Position numbers and translations under genes: made by a program. From Bacteroidales bacterium Bact_23 (GTDB lineage Bacteria; Bacteroidota; Bacteroidia; Bacteroidales; Lentimicrobiaceae), in assembly GCA_001603685.1 (NCBI GenBank), contig LUZO01000166.1, forward strand, positions 1 to 8,831: a stretch of 8,831 nt of DNA. Reading direction: 5' to 3'. The notes under the pieces were generated by a model, which saw only the letters and a program-made list of their open reading frames with translations, did not search any database and had not been told where the DNA came from. The first letter of the stretch is position 1. Each line of letters starts with the position of its first letter. Positions 1-6,700 of the stretch are shown piece by piece.

Positions 1-57
1 GTTTGTAATCAGTTGATTTGAAAAATTCAGTTTGTTTGTTTTTTCTGTTTTGTCCAT
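1..57 (-). CDS. Possible N-terminus of a downstream gene, cut by window edge
   Basis: An ATG at 55-57 (minus strand) opens 19 codons to the left edge: MDKTEKTNKLNFSNQLITN. The Lys/Asn-rich start is normal for a cytoplasmic Bacteroidota protein, and the same strand and the roughly 260-bp spacer fit a following gene. There is no clear Shine-Dalgarno sequence just upstream, which is common in this phylum. A second minus-strand frame is also open here from about 115 to the edge without a standard start codon, so the reading frame is not settled. Family not recognised. Confidence 0.3.
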   Translation of the reverse strand, partial: MDKTEKTNKLNFSNQLITN

Positions 58-97
58 AAGGGACGATGTTTTTGTTGGTTAAACTTTTGTTTTTCAG

Positions 98-112
98 GCC
101 GGAAATTCCGGC
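98..112. repeat. Perfect 7-bp inverted repeat GCCGGAA-A-TTCCGGC
   Basis: GCCGGAA (98-104) and TTCCGGC (106-112) are exact inverse complements around a single A at 105. The same half-sites recur at 184-190 and 230-236. As RNA it would need to open the central A/T pairs to form a loop. It could be a small hairpin or a dyad for a DNA-binding protein. Confidence 0.5.
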
Positions 113-183
113 GATGTTTTATCTCCTTTCTTTTTTCATAGGCGGTTGTTTTTGGTTTGACTTTGTTTTCGGAATGGCAAAAG

Positions 184-236
184 TTCCGGCCGGCCCGTTA
201 AAGGCCGGGAGAGCGGTTGGGAGGGCCGGGCCGGAA
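184..236 (-). terminator. Candidate intrinsic terminator of the giant gene
   Basis: The arms TTCCGGCCGGCCC (184-196) and GGGCCGGGCCGGAA (223-236) are complementary apart from one bulged base, with a 26-nt loop. An alternative tight hairpin pairs 190-195 (CCGGCC) with 203-208 (GGCCGG) over a 7-nt loop. On the minus strand the structure begins about 80 nt after the stop codon and is followed directly by CTTTTG, a short T run. Strong stem, weak U-tract: plausible but not certain. Confidence 0.55.
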
Positions 237-316
237 TTATGGCTTTACAGGCAGCAATACTGCCTCTGTCTGTTAGGTTTTGCGTTATATATTGGTTCAG
301 TCTCATTTCTCTCGTT

Positions 317-772
317 TTAATAGTTTTTAATTACCTCCGGCCTGGGCCTGATCAGTATGGTTCTGCTTACAGGATCAGCAGCATTGCCGTTGCAGTCGGT
401 AACGGTATAGGTTATGGTATGGGTTAGTTCAATGTTGTCGGCAGTACCCCACAAATAAATGGGCGTACTAAGTGAGGGCTGGCCGGTACCGCTTAGTGTA
501 CCGCCAATATGCGCATCAAAGGTGATTGTCCACTGAATGGTAATATCATCCTCGTCGCAGCAGTTGTCTGAAAGATTGGTCAGATCCAGTTCGGTGCTGT
601 CTTCATCTACCAGGTACCAGTCGGGGCGGCGGGGATTGCCGTGGCTGGGATCGATCGGAATAATGTCCGCATCCGGTTCCGGCTGGCCGTCATACTGCGC
701 TGAGATAATATTTTGCACGCAGAAATCAAACGGGCCGGGCGCGGTAAATGTGGGCGGTTCGGTATCTTCGGC
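317..772 (-). other. C-terminal module, no canonical type IX sorting domain
   Basis: About 150 residues: EDTEPPTFTAPGPFDFCVQN, then an acidic stretch with RPDWYLVDEDSTELDL, NLSDNCCDEDD, GTLSGTGQPSLSTPIYLWG, HTITYTVTDCNGN and the final RTILIRPRPEVIKNY. The start resembles an HYR junction and 'DNC...TVTDCNGN' resembles an HYR core expanded by an acidic insert. I cannot see the Pro-Asn-Pro plus beta-strand layout of a type A sorting domain, nor a gliding-motility-associated (type B) ending. It may be a modified HYR domain serving as the natural C-terminus. Confidence 0.5.
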
Positions 773-3700
773 GGTTATGGTCCAGCTTCCGGTAACTTCA
801 CAGCCATTGGCGTCGGTAACCACAACGGTATAAGTGCCGGAAGCCAGTCCGGTAAGATCTTCGTCAGTGCTGGTAAAGCCGTTGGGGCCTGTCCATGCAT
901 AGGAGTAATCCGGTGTGCCGCCGGTAACGGTGATATCAATTTCGCCTTCACCCGGGCATTCTGAGTTGGTTGCATTGCCGGTAACAGCAAGATGGTTTAT
1001 AACTTCAGTTGTTACCTCTGATTCGTTGTTGGTCAGGTCGGGATCGGTAAATGGCAGGGATACTTCAACTTCTGCCGTATTGGTAAAGTCATCTGCCGCA
1101 CAACCAACATCTCCCCTGAGTAACAGCTCCTGCGGGTCGTTAACCGCCAGATCGGTAAAGATCATGGTTCCTGTCCAGCCAATCCAGGTGGTTCCACCAT
1201 CAGTTGAAATCTGAGGATTGGTTACTCCTGCGGGAATATTATCGGTAAGGGTTACCTCCGGCGCTACCGCCGGTCCAAGGTTGGTTACGGTAATCTCCCA
1301 TGTAATCTGCTGCCCTGCAACAATGGTAGCCGGGCCGGTCTTTATTACCTCAATATCCGCAGTTCCATCCACCTGAACATTGAAGCTGCAGGTTGCAGTA
1401 TTTCCGCAGGCATCGGTGGCCGTCCAGGTAACAGTGGTCAGCCCCTGGTTGAAGGTTACCCCATCCAATGTTGAATACGGCCCCGAATTAGTTGCACCAC
1501 TCAGCATAGCCGTTAAAGTAACCGTACCCGGACAGTTATCGGTAGCAGTAGCATCCCAGCCTGTTCCGGAGTGGATATAGACATTGCCTGAGTTTACGAC
1601 GACGGTGAAAGTGTTGGGATCAGGCGCCGGCGGTGGATTGGTGGGGCAGGTGAGGGTTACCGGAGTGTCTTGTTCAACTGTAAAGGTAGCCGAGCAATTA
1701 ACGGATTGACCGCATACATCAGTTGCTGTCCATGTAACTGAAGTTGATCCGCCGCAAGCGCTAGGAGCCACCGGATTTGCCGGGTTCATTGTCATTGCAG
1801 CATTGCATCCGCCTGAGGCTGTGGTTGAAGCCAGCCATGCTGCAAATGCCGCATCAATCTGCGCCTGAGTCTGGCATGGTAGTTCTGTTTGATTACCGGC
1901 GCAGGAAATTGCCAGAGTTGGAGCAGGGGTTACGGTAAAGGTAGCCTGGCAATTAACGGATTGACCGCATGCATCAGTAGCCGTCCATGTAACTGTTGTT
2001 GTACCTCCGCATGCACTGGGTGCTCCGGTATTGTTATTGGTAATGGTTGGGTTGCATCCGCCTGAGACTGTGGTTGAAGCCAGCCATGCTGCAAATGCCG
2101 CATCAATCTGCGCCTGAGTCTGGCAAGCAGGTTCTGTTTGGTTGGTAGCGCAGGTAATTGTCAATGGCGGTGCAGCTGCAATTGTGAATGTTGAGGTGCA
2201 CTCCCTCGTAATATTACATGCATCCGTAATGGTATAGGTAAATGATAAATTCGCACCATTGCAGCCGGCGTTATTGGGTAATGGCGGAATTGAGCCGATA
2301 TTGGTGGTTACTCCGCAGCCGCCGGTATAGCTGAAACCACTTACCCAGTTGTTGTAGGCGGTCTGGATATCGCCTATTGGGGTACATGCTGCAATATTTA
2401 CCGGAGCAGGGCAATTAATGGTCATTTCGGAGCTGATTATCCACTCGAACTCTACCCTGCATTCGGCGGTATTTGCCCCGTCGGAAGCAATTACCGTCCA
2501 GGTTTGTGAGTTGCTGCAACCGTTGGTGGTGATGCTTCCGCCGGTTGCGGTAATTGTTGGATTGGGGTTACAGTTGTCTTTTACCTGTCCGGCGTAATGT
2601 ATGGCCATAGCGGCATCCGGAAGCTGAGCAGGATTACAGCCCAGATTGATGGGAGCTGTAGGACAATCAACAAATGCCGGCGGGGTATTATCGGTAACGG
2701 TAAAGGTAGTCTGGCAGGTTACGGAGTTGCCCTGCTCATCCCTTACGGTAATGACAATGGTAGTGGTTCCGGTGCCGACATAGGTGCCAGCCGCCGGATT
2801 CTGGGTAATAATAAGCGAAGCGGAGGAAGTACAGTTATCGGTTACCGTAATCATACCGGTAACATCGGGTACTGCTGCTTCGCAGTTTTCATCGGCTGAA
2901 GCAGACTGGGGAGGAGCACACTCGGTAATTACCGGATCCTCATTATCGGTAACAGTGATTTCAAATTCACAGAATGCTGAGTTTCCTCCGGCATCGATTA
3001 CCACCCAGCGAACCGTGGTGGTGCCTCTCGGGAAGCTGGCCCCTGCCAGGGTGGCGCCTCCGGTGTAGTTGTTGCTGAGGGTATAGGAGCAGTTTTCGTT
3101 AACGGTTGGGTCGAATTCGGTGCCAATGGCGGTGTAGCTGCATGTGCCGGGCCCGGTGTTCCGGATTTGGTTGCCGGGGCAGGCGATGGTAGGCGGCTGG
3201 TTGTCAATTACCCTTACCTCGAAGGTACAGGTGGCGGTAACCGGCGGAGTACTGTTATCGGAAATGGTATAAACCACCACACTGGTTCCCACATTGAAGG
3301 TATGGGTGCCCACATAGTTGATTCCCGTTGCAGGTGAACTGGCAATGGTAGCTCCGGTAATGGTCCATGTGAGGGATGAAATGCCGCAATTGTCAAAATA
3401 TTCCGGATTCCGGGTAGCTACGGTGGCATCGCACCGGCCGGGTGCGGCATTTACAGAGTATCCGGGAGGGCAGTAGGTAAACATGGGCGGTTCGTTGTCG
3501 GTAACCGTAACGGTAAATGTACATACAGCCACATTTCCTCCCGGATCCCTTGCCGTATAGGTTATGGTGGTTGTGCCCGGGTTAAAGGTGGTATTGCCCA
3601 CAAAGTTGATTCCGGTTGCCGGTGAATTGCCCGTGGTGGCTCCGGTCATTACCCAGGTTAAGGCCAGCAGATCGTAACAGTTGTCAATCACTACCGGATT

Positions 3701-6700
3701 GGCAGGAGTAAAGGTGGCCGTACACTCACCGGGATCGGTAGAGTGGTTGTAGTTCGAAGGACAGGTGGTAAATACCGGTGCCTGGGTATCGGTTACCGTT
3801 ACGGTATATGAACAGGTGCTCTTGTTCCCGTATGCATCAGCGGCAGTATAGGTAATGGTGGTTGTTCCGGCGTTAAAGGTATAGTTGCCCACATAGTTGA
3901 TTCCCGTTGCAGGTGAATTGGCTGTGGTAGCTCCGGTCATCTCCCACAACAGGGTGGTTACACCGCCTGCGCCTCCGCAATTGTCGCTGAATGTCGGCTG
4001 TGGGGTATTTATGGTAGCGGTACACAGGTTCGGGTCGGTATTTCTGGTAATATTGGCCGGACAGGTTATGGCAGGTGGTTCATCATCAACAACGGTTACC
4101 GTAAATGAACAGGTAGTGGTTTGCCCGTTAAGGGTTGAGATATAAGTAACCGTAGTTTCCCCCCGGTTAAAGGTTCTGCTGCCAATATTTCCGGTTCCGC
4201 TTCCGGTTGTGGCTCCGGTCATTGTCCAGTTTACCGTGGAAGTACAGGAGTTGGGAACCCACTGCACAGTGGGAATGGGAACCAATGCGGAGCAACTGCC
4301 GGGGGCGGTATGGGTTTCAATATTGCCCGGGCAGACAAGCATAAAGGGCCTGATGGTTATTGGGATAACTTCAGCAGGTAAGTTACATTGCAATGTGCCA
4401 TCAGAATTATAGACAGAAGCTACCACATTTAAATTTGTGGTTACTGTTGTGTTTGTGTTGTTGTATGCAGTTAAATTAAAATCAGCTTGGTGCAAACACA
4501 ACCAAACAAAAAGCCACCAACAATTGGTCGTACCTGTCGGTCCGCCTGATGAAGGAGAAATATAATTCGGATCTGCTGTCCAGCTATATCTGATATATTT
4601 GCCGGTAACAGTAATCTCCCCAGATGAAACATGCACTTTGAAAGGAGTTCCTGTGCACAGGCTGCCTGAAGGATTAACAGTAACATCTATATTTAGTGCT
4701 AAAGCAAGGGTTGTATAAATATGAATTGGATTAGAATATACTACTGTTCCGCACACATTATCAGTTACTCTTATCCTATAATATCTATTTTGTGCTGAAG
4801 GATTATAAGTTGGAAAAATTGCTCCCGCTATAATAGTCCATGTTATTTCATCTGTACTTATCTGCCATTGATAACTGAAATTTCCTGAACCTCCGGTTGG
4901 GCCTTCAGTAATGGAGATAGGGTCAGCTGAATAACCTGTACAAAGAATTTGATCGCAGCAGATTGTCGGTGCCTCCAACTCTGGCCAAACCGTTATTGTT
5001 ATCACATTGCTGTAGAACGGCCCACCGCATTCGGCGTCCGTAACAGCAACCCGGTAATAGGTGGTTACGGTCAGTGCCGGCGGTTGGTAGGTCATGCCTG
5101 AAGCGCCCACATTGGTAAAAGTGACATTATCCGTACTGCTTTGCCACTGATAGGTAAAGTTGCCCGATCCTCCGGTAGCGTTGTTTCGGTTCAGAAGTGC
5201 CGGTGTAGTATTGTAGCAGATAGTCTGACTGGCTGTTACAACCGGAGGAATTACCTGACCCTGAACCGTAATTACCACATGGTTTGATATGGCCGAGCAA
5301 CTGACTCCGTTTACGGTACAGGTGGTTATTCTTCTGAACCAGGTGGTCTGGGTCAGAGGACCCGGGGCATATCCGGCTCCGGTTGCGCCGGTAATGGGCA
5401 GCCAGGTGGTACCTCCGTTGATGCTGTACTCCCAGGTGTAGGCCGGTGCGGATGAGCCGCTTCCCGGAGTAACCGAAGTGAGCGGATCCGGCGTAGCGCC
5501 ATGGCAGATGGTTTGACTGGCGGCAATGCTTCCCGGATTTACAACATCGTGTACCGTTATAACCACCACATTGGTAGGATCCGAATAACAATGGTGTCCA
5601 TTCTGGGTGGCAACGGTTATTCGCCTGTACCAGGTGGTCTGGGTAAGAGCGCCCGGTGCATAGGTTGCTGCAGTGGCCCCTGTAATTTCATTCCAGGTAG
5701 CTCCGCCGTCGGTGCTCTGCTCCCAGCGGTAGGTAATGGTTGCACCGGGTGAGGTGCCGTTTGAAGTCGATGTTAGCGGAGCGGGAGTTGCTCCGTTGCA
5801 GATGGTCTGGCTGGCGGCAATGCTTCCGGCAGTAACCGGTCGGATTACCGTAATGGTAACCTGCAGCGTCCAGTCGGAGTAGCATGAGTTGCCCGCCAGC
5901 GTAGCTACCGTTCTGCGGCGGTATGAGGTGGTTTGGGTGTGCGGTGTTGAGATATTCAGCCCCGCCGCGTTTTGGCCGGGCATATTTACCCAGATTCCGG
6001 TGTTATTCATCTGCCATTCGTAGGTTACCGCGGCACCTGCCGAAGCTGTTCCGTCAACCACCGAAACCAGGTCATCGGGAGTTTCGCCGTAACAGATGGT
6101 CTGGTCATGGCCAATGCTACCGGCCGATACAGCCACATCCTGAATGGTAATGGTAACAAAATCGGTCGGCACGGATTCACAGGAAACACCGTTCAGCGTT
6201 GAAACGGTAATGCGCCTGAACCGGGTGGTAAATGCCAGTGGCCCCGGGTTGTATCCCGCTCCGGTAGCACCGGAAATGGTGGTCCATACAACAAAGGGCG
6301 CTACGGAACGCTCCCAGCGGTAGGTAATGGAGCCGTCGCCGGTTCCGTCGTCAAGGCTGACCAGCGGAGCAGTGGAACCTCCGAAGCATACATACTGGTC
6401 GTAACCTATCTTTCCGGCGGTGGGAACGGATTGAACGGTAATGGTAAATGTACCCGGCGTACCGGTACATCCGTTGGCTCTGGGTGTAATGGTAATGGTT
6501 GCAGTACCGGCAATGGTAGTAAACGAGGGTATGGCAGTAACTCCTGTCTGATCAGGCAAACCAATTGCACTGCCACCGGTAATGTCGAAGACAACGCCCG
6601 AAGGTGTACCTGTCAGGTTGATTGGCGAGGTGGTGGTATTATGGCAATAAACCTGATTTGCAGGAATAATAACCGTAGGAGTGGGGTAAACCAGTATGTT

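Larger units (their letters stand above)
58..316. other. Intergenic spacer between the giant gene and the left-edge frame
   Basis: About 260 bp without a convincing gene. It contains two GC-rich inverted repeats (98-112 and 184-236) built from the same GCCGGAA/TTCCGGC half-sites, a purine-rich AAAGGAGAT on the minus strand (complement of 121-129) with no start codon at normal spacing, and a six-codon minus-strand micro-ORF (119-139). No clear Bacteroidota-type promoter (TAnnTTTG) was found on the minus strand. Confidence 0.6.
1676..2434 (-). repeat. Three tandem modules with TQAQIDAAFAAWLAST-type helical segment
   Basis: Units lie at about 2180-2434, 1931-2179 and 1676-1930 (255, 249 and 255 nt). 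Units two and three share NQTE..CQTQAQIDAAFAAWLAST, SGGCN, APSACGG(T/S)T and VTWTATD(A/V)CGQSVNC. Unit one is a divergent relative (TPIGDIQTAYNNW, GGCG, TYTITDACN). They end in HYR-like 'TDxCg...C.atFtv' strands, so they look like HYR relatives with an inserted Ala-rich amphipathic segment. Confidence 0.8.

Noticed and set aside
171..190. AACTTTTG on the minus strand as a Bacteroidota -7 promoter element
   Set aside because: It lacks the initial TA and has no TTG at the -33 position. It is better explained as the T run after the candidate terminator stem.
66..320. Plus-strand 84-codon frame in the spacer, with a hydrophobic start
   Set aside because: It runs through both inverted repeats, overlaps the giant gene's stop, and its hydrophobic residues follow simply from the T-rich strand. 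No family resemblance.
2597..2899. Plus-strand 100-codon frame and similar antisense frames along the gene
   Set aside because: Gly/Ser/Val-rich translations that mirror the opposite strand's Thr/Asn/Gly codons. No start signals or family signatures.
4471..4686. Frameshift explaining the CWWLFVWLCL stretch
   Set aside because: The main frame reads sensible PKD-like sequence on both sides, and the alternative frame (starting MLLLILQAAC) gives no better domain match.
5127..5591. Minus-strand 154-codon frame inside the giant gene
   Set aside because: It lies out of frame within the six-unit repeat array. Its length follows from the repeat's codon composition, and it resembles no protein family.
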